Assembly (NCBI GenBank): GCA_024638265.1
Contig: JAHEKQ010000023.1
Span: 1-41,529, forward strand
Direction of reading: 5' to 3'
Length of the DNA stretch: 41,529 nt
Origin: Flammeovirgaceae bacterium
Lineage (GTDB): Bacteria > Bacteroidota > Bacteroidia > Cytophagales > Cyclobacteriaceae
A model generated the notes under the pieces. It did no database searches, was not told the DNA's origin, and saw only the letters and a program-made list of their open reading frames with translations. Position numbers and translations under genes: made by a program. Of this stretch, positions 26,115 to 33,202 are shown piece by piece. Position 1 is the first letter of the stretch, and each line of letters starts with the position of its first letter.

Positions 26115-27152
26115 TTAAAATTTATTAAAAGTGATCAATGTGGAAAAAACGACCGGTGCAATTTCTGACTTTCCTCCTACCGGGATGGAAATCATCTGCC
26201 GGAGCCAGAAATTCGGAGATGAAATAAGGTCCAGTCCCAGGTTCAGGTTGGTCACACTGGTGTTGAGCAGGGCAATTTTATTATCGAAAGGTTGCTCCCA
26301 TCCGCCCCTGGAACTCAATTTTTGAAATCCTAAAAAAGCATTAAAAAAGGGGTTGACCTGGTATTCCACCAATCCCTGCAGATCGAGCCTTTCGGGCATC
26401 TGTACATCATATTCCCGGGATGTGTAATTGTAATCATTACCATCTAATGTGTAGGTCCAGTAGCTGTTTTTCGATTCTGATGAAGGAAGTATATAGTCTA
26501 CGAAAATACTGGCAGCGATATTTGCCCCCCGCACTTTCACTGCACCACCAAAATTATAGGAAAGGACTCCATTGCCCGGATTGGTAATATCGTGAAAAAC
26601 AATTTCCTCCGTACCCGCACTTTCACTTGAGTTTCTGTTTAAGGGTTGCTGAAAACCGGAGTTACCGGTGGGCAAAAGTACGCCTGCCGAAAGGATGATA
26701 TCATATTTTTTCAATGAGGGCGGAAACTTGAAGTCCAGGGAAAATCCCAGGTCATCAAATCCTTTCACTTCACTCATTGCAGAAATGCTCTGGACAAAAA
26801 GTTGACCATCGACCTCCTCAGATTGAATTGAAACTGTTTCGAATCTCCGTAATTCGTTTATATGCCTTATTGAGGACCTCAACGCAATAAAATCCGTGAT
26901 TCCATACTGAATATTTGCCGATACGGCTGTTGCGAAGTAAGCCTCCTGCCGATCTATCAGAACAAATTTATTCCCCTCAGAATCGTAACCCCGGCTACCA
27001 AGACTGTAGTCGGCTCCGAGTTGAGCTTTGACTTGACCTTTAAGCGGAACGAGTGGCCAGTCAATATTTCTCAGGTTATATACCAGGGAGTCCCTGGACT
27101 GTGAAAAAGCTGTAGTAGATAAGAATAAAAGGAAAATAACAAGAATTCTCAT
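26115..27152 (-). CDS. Outer-membrane beta-barrel protein, cassette 1 barrel A
   Basis: 345 residues; signal peptide MRILVIFLLFLSTTAFSQ, then the shared barrel A signature NLRNIDWPLV. The predicted strands continue to a C-terminal LITFNKF with a final aromatic residue. The start overlaps the cassette 1 propeller by 4 bp (ATGA) and the stop abuts barrel B. Orthologous in position to the gene at 22954-23979, with which it shares short motifs but modest overall identity. Confidence 0.8.
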   Translation of the reverse strand: MRILVIFLLFLSTTAFSQSRDSLVYNLRNIDWPLVPLKGQVKAQLGADYSLGSRGYDSEGNKFVLIDRQEAYFATAVSANIQYGITDFIALRSSIRHINELRRFETVSIQSEEVDGQLFVQSISAMSEVKGFDDLGFSLDFKFPPSLKKYDIILSAGVLLPTGNSGFQQPLNRNSSESAGTEEIVFHDITNPGNGVLSYNFGGAVKVRGANIAASIFVDYILPSSESKNSYWTYTLDGNDYNYTSREYDVQMPERLDLQGLVEYQVNPFFNAFLGFQKLSSRGGWEQPFDNKIALLNTSVTNLNLGLDLISSPNFWLRQMISIPVGGKSEIAPVVFSTLITFNKF

Positions 27153-28141
27153 TTCACGATGTATTTAGACACTCCATTAAAATAAGTTGAGACCCAAATA
27201 TTACCATCGCGGTCCCTAATGATATCCGTTATACTATTACCGGTCAAATCACTGTTCTCCGTGTTGAATGATCTGAAGAAATTTAGGTCAGACTGAACCA
27301 GTCCCCCGGTATCCTCAAGTCCAATCCAAAACAAACCATCCCGATCTTGTGTGATTTGAGAAATAGGAACAATGAATTCCTTGGCCAGGTCATTTGCCAA
27401 ATAATAGGATTCAAAATCAGACCCATCAAACTTTGTGATGTAAGGGGAGTCAAAGTATCCAATCCAGAGATTCCCTTCGAAGTCTTCGTAAACCGAATAC
27501 ACATAATTGGATTTCAAGCCATTACTGGTATCCCAAAGAGTGTAGTTATTGCCATTGAACTTCTTGAGTCCCCCATCGGTACCGGCCCATACCTCGCCCT
27601 TGGAATCTTCAAAAAGCACATTTACCCAATTACATTCCCAGCAATCGAAATCATAAAGGTCAGTAGTCGAAGTATCATCGGCACGCCAAAGTCCATCATC
27701 GGTTCCAAACCATAAATTTCCATTGCTATCTCCCAATACACTGTATACATAGAAATAGGAAAGCCCGAATTGCTGGGCGGTCAACTGGTACCAGTCGCTT
27801 CCGTCAAAGAAGCTCATCCCGTCGAATGTTCCCAGGACAGTGAATCCCTCCCATTCGGAAATGGCTAGAATGGTATTGTCGGTTAGCCCGTCAAAAATAT
27901 CATAACTGGTATAGCTATTCCCATTGTAGACAGTAACACCATCATATACCGTTCCCATCCAGATTTTGCCGTCACTGTCTTCGTATAGAGAAAATACTTC
28001 ATTACCTGCGAGTCCATTATTTGATTTGATGGTAACCCACTTCTCTACATCATCCGGTTGGATCAGATCACTGTTATCCAGGCAGGAAAGTTGTACTAGT
28101 AGTGTCGTCAGCCAAAAACCTGACCTAATAATATTCCTCAT
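27149..28141 (-). CDS. Seven-bladed propeller lipoprotein, cassette 1
   Basis: 330 residues, the same length as the cassette 2 copy. Lipobox VQLSC (C20) is followed by LDNSD, again acid-rich. The segment after it, DLIQPDDVEKWV, matches DLIQPEEVDQWV in the other copy. Seven propeller repeats follow (EDSDGKIWMGT, DSNGNLWFGTDDGLW, EDSKGEVWAGTDGGL, EDFEGNLWIG, DRDGNIWVST). The CxxC pair is kept with different middle residues: C167 and C170 in CWECNWVN. It starts 14 bp after the acyl carrier protein stop, so the two are likely co-transcribed. Probable surface or periplasmic sensor or binding protein of the cassette. Confidence 0.88.
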   Translation of the reverse strand: MRNIIRSGFWLTTLLVQLSCLDNSDLIQPDDVEKWVTIKSNNGLAGNEVFSLYEDSDGKIWMGTVYDGVTVYNGNSYTSYDIFDGLTDNTILAISEWEGFTVLGTFDGMSFFDGSDWYQLTAQQFGLSYFYVYSVLGDSNGNLWFGTDDGLWRADDTSTTDLYDFDCWECNWVNVLFEDSKGEVWAGTDGGLKKFNGNNYTLWDTSNGLKSNYVYSVYEDFEGNLWIGYFDSPYITKFDGSDFESYYLANDLAKEFIVPISQITQDRDGLFWIGLEDTGGLVQSDLNFFRSFNTENSDLTGNSITDIIRDRDGNIWVSTYFNGVSKYIVK

Positions 28142-28155
28142 ATGTTCAATAGATT

Positions 28156-28392
28156 TTATCCCAGTTTCGCCTCAATATATTTCACTGCATCAGAAATAGT
28201 CCCAAGCTGCTCCGCATCTTCATCGGGGATTTTAATATTAAATGTTTGCTCAAACTCCAGTACGAGTTCAGCGTAATCAAGGGAATCCACTCCAAGGTCC
28301 TTCACCAGGTTGGCATCATCGGTAATCTCGGAAGGAACGATTCCCAGTTTATCAATAAGTATTTGCTTAATTCTATTCTTAATATCGTCCAT
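28156..28392 (-). CDS. acpP: Acyl carrier protein
   Basis: 78 residues with all marks of a type II fatty-acid-synthase acyl carrier protein: acidic, helical, with the phosphopantetheine serine S37 in GVDSLDYAELV and the C-terminal ISDAVKYIE. Known: ACP carries growing acyl chains for fatty-acid, lipid A and lipoate synthesis. Housekeeping acpP usually lies beside fabF or rnc; here no fatty-acid gene is nearby and it leads the propeller/barrel block with a 14-bp gap. It may be the sole genomic ACP that happens to sit here, or a second, specialised ACP. The symbol therefore names the family and not a proven housekeeping role. Confidence 0.93.
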   Translation of the reverse strand: MDDIKNRIKQILIDKLGIVPSEITDDANLVKDLGVDSLDYAELVLEFEQTFNIKIPDEDAEQLGTISDAVKYIEAKLG

Positions 28393-28408
28393 GGAAATTA
28401 TGGTTGAC

Positions 28409-28416
28409 CAAAACTA
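28409..28416 (-). promoter_or_regulatory. Candidate -7 promoter box for the acyl carrier protein
   Basis: On the - strand TAGTTTTG fits the Bacteroidota TAnnTTTG consensus, 16 bases upstream of the acpP ATG. No TTG is seen at the usual -33 distance. If used, acpP and the cassettes could be transcribed separately from the kinase gene. Confidence 0.35.
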
Positions 28417-28445
28417 TAAAAAATTGAAAGTAATCCCAGCAGTAA

Positions 28446-29792
28446 TTAAAACTTGAGCAGGAACTCGGTGCCCTCTTCGAGCCGTGTCTTTACACCCAGT
28501 GTTCCCTGGTGCTTTCTCATGATCTGCCGGGACAGGCTGAGCCCGATGCCGGAACCTGATTTTTTGGTGGTGAAAAACGGGATGAAAATTTTCTCAAGGG
28601 CTTCCTCATCTATACCCGGGCCGTTATCCCTTACGCTGATGGTCGGCCTTGCCTTCTCACCAAAATAGGCGGTGATAGTAATGGATTTGTCACTATCTTC
28701 ATCAAATGCCTGCACGGCATTCTTCACCAAATTGATCATGACCTGTGAGATCATTCCTTTGTCTGCCTGTATTACCATATTGGCCGGCTGAATATCTATG
28801 GTGAGCTCTACTCCGGATTCATTAATTTCATTTCTCAGAAGCGTAGTGACTTCTTCGATCAGTTTGGTGACGCTGATCTCCTCGGTCTTGGGATTCGGTA
28901 TATGGGTCAGGTTGCGGAAGTCCTGTACGAAACGCATTAGACCTTCGCCCCTTCTTCTAATAGTTTGAATAGCCAACACAACATCTTCAAGATCTTCGGC
29001 AGGCATCTTCACTACTTCTTTTTCCTGCTCAGGAAGGCTTTCTTCCACGGTATTGGCCAGTGAAGTAATCGGAGTAATGGAATTCATTATTTCATGGGTG
29101 AGTACCCGGACGAGATTCTGCCAGGCTTCCATTTCCTTTTCTTCCAGTTCACTCTGAATGTTCTGTATGGAAACCAGCTTAAATTCTTCTCCCCTCAATG
29201 TGAGTTGGATTGCATAAATGGCCAATTGAATAATGTCTCCACCAATTTCCAGTCTTACAAGGTCCCGGCCACCCGTCCTCAACCGGTTGAAGCTGTCCAC
29301 GAGGTTCGGACTCAATGTCCCCAGTTCACTTATATTTTCCAGATTATTGATCTTGAGCAGCTTTTTCGCAGCTGTATTTATGATTTGTACATCTCCATTC
29401 CGGTCGAAAGTGATCAGCCCGATACCAACATGTGAGACAATGTTCTTCATGTACTGGAACTCGTCTTCTTTCTCCCTGGTCACCTTTCTCAGCTTTTCAA
29501 AGACCTTGTTGAATTCCCTGTTCAGCCTGCTGAGATTTTCATTCCCAGACCCGGTACTGTAATTAAAAGAGAAGTCATCAAATTCGATGGATTTCAGAAA
29601 ATCTGTCACATCATTTTCCTTTTCTTCGAGGTATTTAATGAGGTAAAAGACTTGTAGCGCAGCAGCAGCAAAGAAAAACAGGCCAATAATGGCTCCCCCC
29701 TCCTCAAGGATACTGGTAACCATTAAGAGAAGAGTAAGGGTTAAGAGTGCCACCCTGATTAATAAGTTGGTGCGTGGATTTCTAAAGTCCAT
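28446..29792 (-). CDS. NtrY-like PAS sensor histidine kinase
   Basis: 448 residues. Two transmembrane helices at ~10-28 and ~33-53 with almost no periplasmic loop, so the signal is probably membrane or cytosolic. Coiled linker at ~55-112; PAS domain at ~113-215; phosphoacceptor H233 in LTHEIMNSITPI; N box NLVKNAVQAF (353-363); G1 DNGPGID (389-395); F box FIPFFTTK; G2 GSGIGLSLSRQIM. Known: this type autophosphorylates and pairs with NtrC-family activators. It overlaps the regulator gene by 11 bp, so the two form a cognate pair. Its stop is 53 bp before the acyl carrier protein start on the same strand. Confidence 0.92.
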   Translation of the reverse strand: MDFRNPRTNLLIRVALLTLTLLLMVTSILEEGGAIIGLFFFAAAALQVFYLIKYLEEKENDVTDFLKSIEFDDFSFNYSTGSGNENLSRLNREFNKVFEKLRKVTREKEDEFQYMKNIVSHVGIGLITFDRNGDVQIINTAAKKLLKINNLENISELGTLSPNLVDSFNRLRTGGRDLVRLEIGGDIIQLAIYAIQLTLRGEEFKLVSIQNIQSELEEKEMEAWQNLVRVLTHEIMNSITPITSLANTVEESLPEQEKEVVKMPAEDLEDVVLAIQTIRRRGEGLMRFVQDFRNLTHIPNPKTEEISVTKLIEEVTTLLRNEINESGVELTIDIQPANMVIQADKGMISQVMINLVKNAVQAFDEDSDKSITITAYFGEKARPTISVRDNGPGIDEEALEKIFIPFFTTKKSGSGIGLSLSRQIMRKHQGTLGVKTRLEEGTEFLLKF

Positions 29793-31161
29793 GCTTTTCC
29801 AGTCGCCTGTAAAGGGAAGCCCTGGTCAGCCCCAACTCCCGGGCAGCCTTCGAAATATTACCGTCATACATGTTCAGGGCCTTCAGAATTGTATTCTTCT
29901 CCACTTCGTCAAGATTAAGGTTTGCCTGGTCTCCATTGGATCCGAACTCGACGGTCTGACTCAAGAAGAAGAAATCCTCAGCATTAATTTCATCCTTGTC
30001 GCTCATGATCACTGCGCGTTCTATGGCATGCTGTAATTCCCTGATATTTCCGGGCCATGTATAAAGTTGGAGCTTTTTCATTGCCGATTCCGATACCGAT
30101 TTTACCGGCTTTCGGTATTTTTTCCCATACTTCATCAGAAAATGATTGGTCAGTAAGGGAATGTCGTCGATCCTGTCCCGCAAGGGGGGAATTCGAATCT
30201 CTACAGTATTGATCCTGTACAGGAGGTCTTGCCGGAATGTACCCTCATTTACCATATCGTGAATGGGCATGTTGGTTGCGGAGACCAATCTTATATCAAT
30301 ATCGAGGCTTACATTACTCCCTATAGGTGTTACATGACGTTCCTGGAGAACGGTAAGCAACTTGGATTGAAGTGGGGTGCTCAGGTTTCCTATCTCGTCA
30401 AGGAAAATGGTCCCCTGGTTGGCGATCACAAATCGACCGGACCGGTCCTCATGCGCATCGGTGAATGATCCTTTTTTATGACCGAACAATTCACTCTCAA
30501 ACAGGGTTTCTGTTATGGCTCCCATGTCAACCGAAACAAAGACGTTCTGGCTTCGTTGTGATTTTAGGTGAATAGCACGGGCCACCAACTCTTTGCCTGT
30601 GCCGTTTTCTCCCAGTATAAGCACATTGGCATCGGTATCGGCCACTTTATCAATGAGATTGAACACCTTCATCATGGGTTTGCTGTTCCCAATGATGTCC
30701 CTGAATGGCTTGTTAAGGTCCGCTTCAAGTTGCTCTTTCGCTTTCTTTAGTTTATCTACCTCACGGTATGACTTTTTTAGCTTGATCGCCGTGTTGATGG
30801 TTGCCAGCAGCTTTTCGTTCTGCCAGGGTTTGAGTACAAAATCAGTAGCACCGGCTTTTAGAGCATTCACCGCCATTTCAACATCCCCAAAAGCAGTGAT
30901 TAGGATAACCACCGCGTCCCGATCCTTCTCCAGGATCTGCTCCAGCCAGTAGAATCCCTCCTTGCCCGAAGTGATATCCTTACTAAAATTCATATCCAGC
31001 AAAATGACATCATAAGTGTCATTATTAAGGAGAAAAGGAATCTTTTTCGGGTTTTTTTCTATGATTACCTGGTGCGCATGCTTCTTAAGCAGAAGTTTCG
31101 CTGCCAACAAGACATCCTCATCATCATCAATCATGAGGACTTTTCCTAAGCTATTTTCCAC
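29782..31161 (-). CDS. NtrC-family sigma-54-dependent response regulator
   Basis: 459 residues from a GTG start; no in-frame ATG lies between the upstream stop and residue 10, and the GTG gives a normal receiver N-terminus. Receiver at ~5-125 with phospho-acceptor D56 (VILLDMNF) and K111. AAA+ domain at ~153-390 with Walker A GENGTGKE (184-191), Walker B TIFLDE (251-256) and arginine-rich sensor region. The sigma-54 contact loop reads GSFTDA (231-236) in place of GAFTGA. C-terminal Fis-type helix-turn-helix (ISKAARELGLTRASLYRRLEK). Known: such proteins open sigma-54 promoters when phosphorylated. First gene of its unit; the partner kinase follows. I saw no clear -24/-12 promoter before the cassettes, so its targets are unknown. 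Confidence 0.93.
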   Translation of the reverse strand: MENSLGKVLMIDDDEDVLLAAKLLLKKHAHQVIIEKNPKKIPFLLNNDTYDVILLDMNFSKDITSGKEGFYWLEQILEKDRDAVVILITAFGDVEMAVNALKAGATDFVLKPWQNEKLLATINTAIKLKKSYREVDKLKKAKEQLEADLNKPFRDIIGNSKPMMKVFNLIDKVADTDANVLILGENGTGKELVARAIHLKSQRSQNVFVSVDMGAITETLFESELFGHKKGSFTDAHEDRSGRFVIANQGTIFLDEIGNLSTPLQSKLLTVLQERHVTPIGSNVSLDIDIRLVSATNMPIHDMVNEGTFRQDLLYRINTVEIRIPPLRDRIDDIPLLTNHFLMKYGKKYRKPVKSVSESAMKKLQLYTWPGNIRELQHAIERAVIMSDKDEINAEDFFFLSQTVEFGSNGDQANLNLDEVEKNTILKALNMYDGNISKAARELGLTRASLYRRLEKHGL

Positions 31162-31198
31162 GGTGGTATTGATAAGATTTCTTACACGACGTCTAAAA

Positions 31199-31213
31199 TG
31201 ATGCCATGCATCA
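31199..31213. promoter_or_regulatory. Inverted repeat upstream of the response regulator
   Basis: TGATGC, CAT, GCATCA: a perfect 6-bp dyad with a 3-base spacer, 37 bases before the GTG start. Possible autoregulatory operator. Confidence 0.35.
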
Positions 31214-31379
31214 ATGGGCTCAATTTAGGCACTTTTTACCAATTAACTGTACGGTTATAATACAATTTTGTTCAAAATCGGACAGGGATTTTGTAACCTG
31301 GGCAGTGGAAGATTACCTGTGGGCAAATCTTTAATTGAAAATTTTTTAACAGACTTTTATCGTCTTTTCGAAATTTTCC

Positions 31380-31387
31380 TATATTAG
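31380..31387 (+). promoter_or_regulatory. Candidate -7 box on the + strand
   Basis: TATATTAG differs at one position from TAnnTTTG. No + strand gene follows; it would drive only the short stretch ending at the hairpin at 31441-31469. Confidence 0.3.
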
Positions 31388-31394
31388 CACAACC

Positions 31395-31480
31395 GAAATT
31401 GGGTAAATTTTCAATCCTATTTATTTTGAGTTTTTGACCTTGGGGATGCTCTTGACCGGAGCATCCTTACTTTTTGCCCT
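31395..31480 (+). ncRNA. Possible small RNA ending in an intrinsic terminator
   Basis: Bounded by a promoter-like box and a strong terminator-like hairpin, ~85 bases long, non-coding, and oriented away from any + strand gene. The 5' end is a guess. No known RNA family recognised. Confidence 0.25.
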
Positions 31481-31490
31481 TTTCTTTTAA
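31441..31490 (+). terminator. Rho-independent terminator-like hairpin, + strand
   Basis: Perfect 8-bp stem GGATGCTC (31444-31451) and GAGCATCC (31459-31466) with a 7-base loop; U-A and G-U pairs extend it to 11 bp. A T-rich tail (TTACTTTTTGCCCTTTTCTTTT) follows on the + strand only. On the - strand, where it lies 32 bases after the stop of the 238-residue protein gene, no T-run follows, though it may still protect that transcript's 3' end. Confidence 0.55.
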
Positions 31491-31497
31491 ATTTCGA

Positions 31498-32214
31498 TTA
31501 CTTATCCTGGTTAGTCCAAACTTCGTAAATGGGTGATCCTTTGCTGCTCAATCCCGAGTGGTGCCATTCTTTCCCCTTCACTTCATAATCGAATTCCAGC
31601 GAAGCTCCTACCCTGCTATTATCCCGGGAGAATACTTCAATATTCTCGGTATATTTTCCGTCTTTCAGGGTATAAGTACCACCCCCGCTACCGGAGAATT
31701 GTTTAGTCTCCACATTGTATGCCGCCCATTGAAACCGGGTGCCCGATAATATTTTGAATGTCTTCCTTGGTCCCATCCTCATCTGGCTCATTTCGCCATT
31801 TCTCTGTCTACCTGTGATCCTCCACGCTCCAGCCAGGTCAGACTTTCCATCATCTATCCGTTTCCAGGTGAGTTTCTGTCCTTCATATTCCGTATGGATC
31901 ACATCTCCATTTTCCTCCATTTTCACCGTATTGGTCTTTCCGACCATATCTGAATTCTCCGTATGGAATTCAAAAGTTTCTTCCAGCACATTTGGTTTCA
32001 TTTCCCAGGTACCTCCTGATGCTGATATAAATTCAGAAGAAGTATATACCGAGGTAATGAAATAATTGGGGGTAAAGATCTTGACTACCCTGGCATTTTT
32101 ACCGTCAGCCTCGATTTCGGTTTCCCAGGCACCCCACAAATGTGATGGACCCAAATTGTCCATTTTGGGTAAGGTGATGAATATGGATGTTATAAGTAAG
32201 ATGAGAGTTTTCAT
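31498..32214 (-). CDS. Exported two-repeat lipocalin-like protein
   Basis: 238 residues; weak signal peptide (MKTLILLITSIFITLP). Two related halves: LWGAWETEIEADGK...SGGTWEM at ~27-80 and LAGAWRITGRQRNGE...GGGTYTLKDGKY at ~125-190, each ~100 residues of beta strands. This resembles lipocalin-like proteins with an internal duplication seen in Bacteroidota. Function unknown. It starts 37 bp after the dehydrogenase stop and may be the last gene of the metabolic unit. Confidence 0.7.
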   Translation of the reverse strand: MKTLILLITSIFITLPKMDNLGPSHLWGAWETEIEADGKNARVVKIFTPNYFITSVYTSSEFISASGGTWEMKPNVLEETFEFHTENSDMVGKTNTVKMEENGDVIHTEYEGQKLTWKRIDDGKSDLAGAWRITGRQRNGEMSQMRMGPRKTFKILSGTRFQWAAYNVETKQFSGSGGGTYTLKDGKYTENIEVFSRDNSRVGASLEFDYEVKGKEWHHSGLSSKGSPIYEVWTNQDK

Positions 32215-32251
32215 GGTTATTCTTTGTTTACGTAAAAGTCAGACAAACTGT

Positions 32252-33202
32252 TCAGGCTACCACGTTTTTAGGTGTTCCTGCTTTAAAATCTTTAATGTTT
32301 TCAGCCAGTCCTTCAATCAGCCTTTTTCTTGATTCCAGTGACGCCCAGGCCTGGTGTGGCGTTACAACGAGTTTGGGGTTATCGATCTTTATCGAAGCCT
32401 CTGGGGGCTCTCTTTCCAAGACATCCAAACCAGCCCCGGCTATTTTTTTTGCCTCTATCGCCTCCAAAAGGGCATCATGGTCTACCAATCCCCCTCTTGC
32501 CGTGTTGATCAATAGTGAGCTGTTTTTCATTTGAGCAAACTGGTCATTCCCCATCAAATGGTAATTTTCCTCCCGTAAAGGACAGTGAAGTGAGATGATA
32601 TCACTGTCTGATAAAAGCTGATCCATACTCACAAACTCAACCCCGGGAGTCCGGTCTCTTTCAGGATGCTTGTGGTAAGAAATCACTTTCATCCCGAATG
32701 CCTTTGCAACTTCGGCAACTGCTTTTCCAATATTGCCAAAGCCCACGATTCCCATTACCTTACCGCTGAGCTCAAGGATGGATTGATTCCAGTAAGAGAA
32801 ATCCTCACTATCGTGCCATTTACCCTTTCTCACCTCGGCTGAATGTTCCCCGGTACGGTTCAATAATTCAAGGATCAACCCAAAGGTATGCTGTACAACA
32901 GAGGGGGTGCTGTATCCAATGACATTGGTCACCGTAATCCCGAGTCGTTTGGCAGATTCTATATCAACAATATTGTAGCCGGTTGCCATCACTCCGATAT
33001 ACCTGAGACCCACAGCCGCCTCCATGGTATCGCCGGTGATTTGAGTCTTATTGGTCAGTATAACCTCGGCATCTTCAATCCTTTCAATGATTTGGTCCGG
33101 AGAAGTTCGGTCATATATCTTAAGCTGACCTAATTTCTCCAAGGGCCACCAGTCAAGGTCTCCCGGGTTAGTTGTATAGCCATCCAGTATAACAATGCTC
33201 AA
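32252..33202 (-). CDS. D-2-hydroxyacid dehydrogenase (glycerate dehydrogenase-like)
   Basis: 316 residues. NAD-binding Rossmann motif GFGNIG (154-159) and the catalytic triad of the family: R236 (INTARGG), E265 (EREPP) and H283 (TPHQAW); the spacing 29 and 18 equals that of hydroxypyruvate reductase/glycerate dehydrogenase. Known: reduces 2-keto acids such as hydroxypyruvate or glyoxylate with NAD(P)H. The start is a TTG that overlaps the aminopeptidase stop as TTGA; the resulting N-terminus (MSIVILDGYTTNPGDL) is normal for the family, so the TTG is credible. Co-transcribed with aminopeptidase P and pgk. Exact substrate cannot be fixed. Confidence 0.9.
   Translation of the reverse strand: MSIVILDGYTTNPGDLDWWPLEKLGQLKIYDRTSPDQIIERIEDAEVILTNKTQITGDTMEAAVGLRYIGVMATGYNIVDIESAKRLGITVTNVIGYSTPSVVQHTFGLILELLNRTGEHSAEVRKGKWHDSEDFSYWNQSILELSGKVMGIVGFGNIGKAVAEVAKAFGMKVISYHKHPERDRTPGVEFVSMDQLLSDSDIISLHCPLREENYHLMGNDQFAQMKNSSLLINTARGGLVDHDALLEAIEAKKIAGAGLDVLEREPPEASIKIDNPKLVVTPHQAWASLESRKRLIEGLAENIKDFKAGTPKNVVA

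Larger units (their letters stand above)
21990..28141 (-). repeat. Block duplication of a three-gene propeller / barrel A / barrel B cassette
   Basis: Cassette 1 (28141-25119) and cassette 2 (24968-21990) have the same gene order, nearly equal lengths (330/345/331 and 330/341/320 residues), shared N-terminal motifs in each position and the same junctions: ATGA overlap between propeller and barrel A, then 0 or 1 bp between barrel A and barrel B. The 150 bp between the copies is non-coding. The proteins have diverged strongly, so the duplication is old. Confidence 0.9.
31162..31497. other. Intergenic region upstream of the response-regulator gene
   Basis: 336 bases without a gene. It holds a dyad at 31199-31213 close to the regulator start and, further away, a + strand TATATTAG box with a strong hairpin and T-rich tail that may belong to a small RNA. 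Confidence 0.7.

Noticed and set aside
23976-28141. Propeller genes as fragments of hybrid two-component sensors
   Set aside because: Each encodes exactly seven blades, ends cleanly, has its own lipoprotein signal and is coupled to the next gene; both copies are the same length, so they are not truncated.
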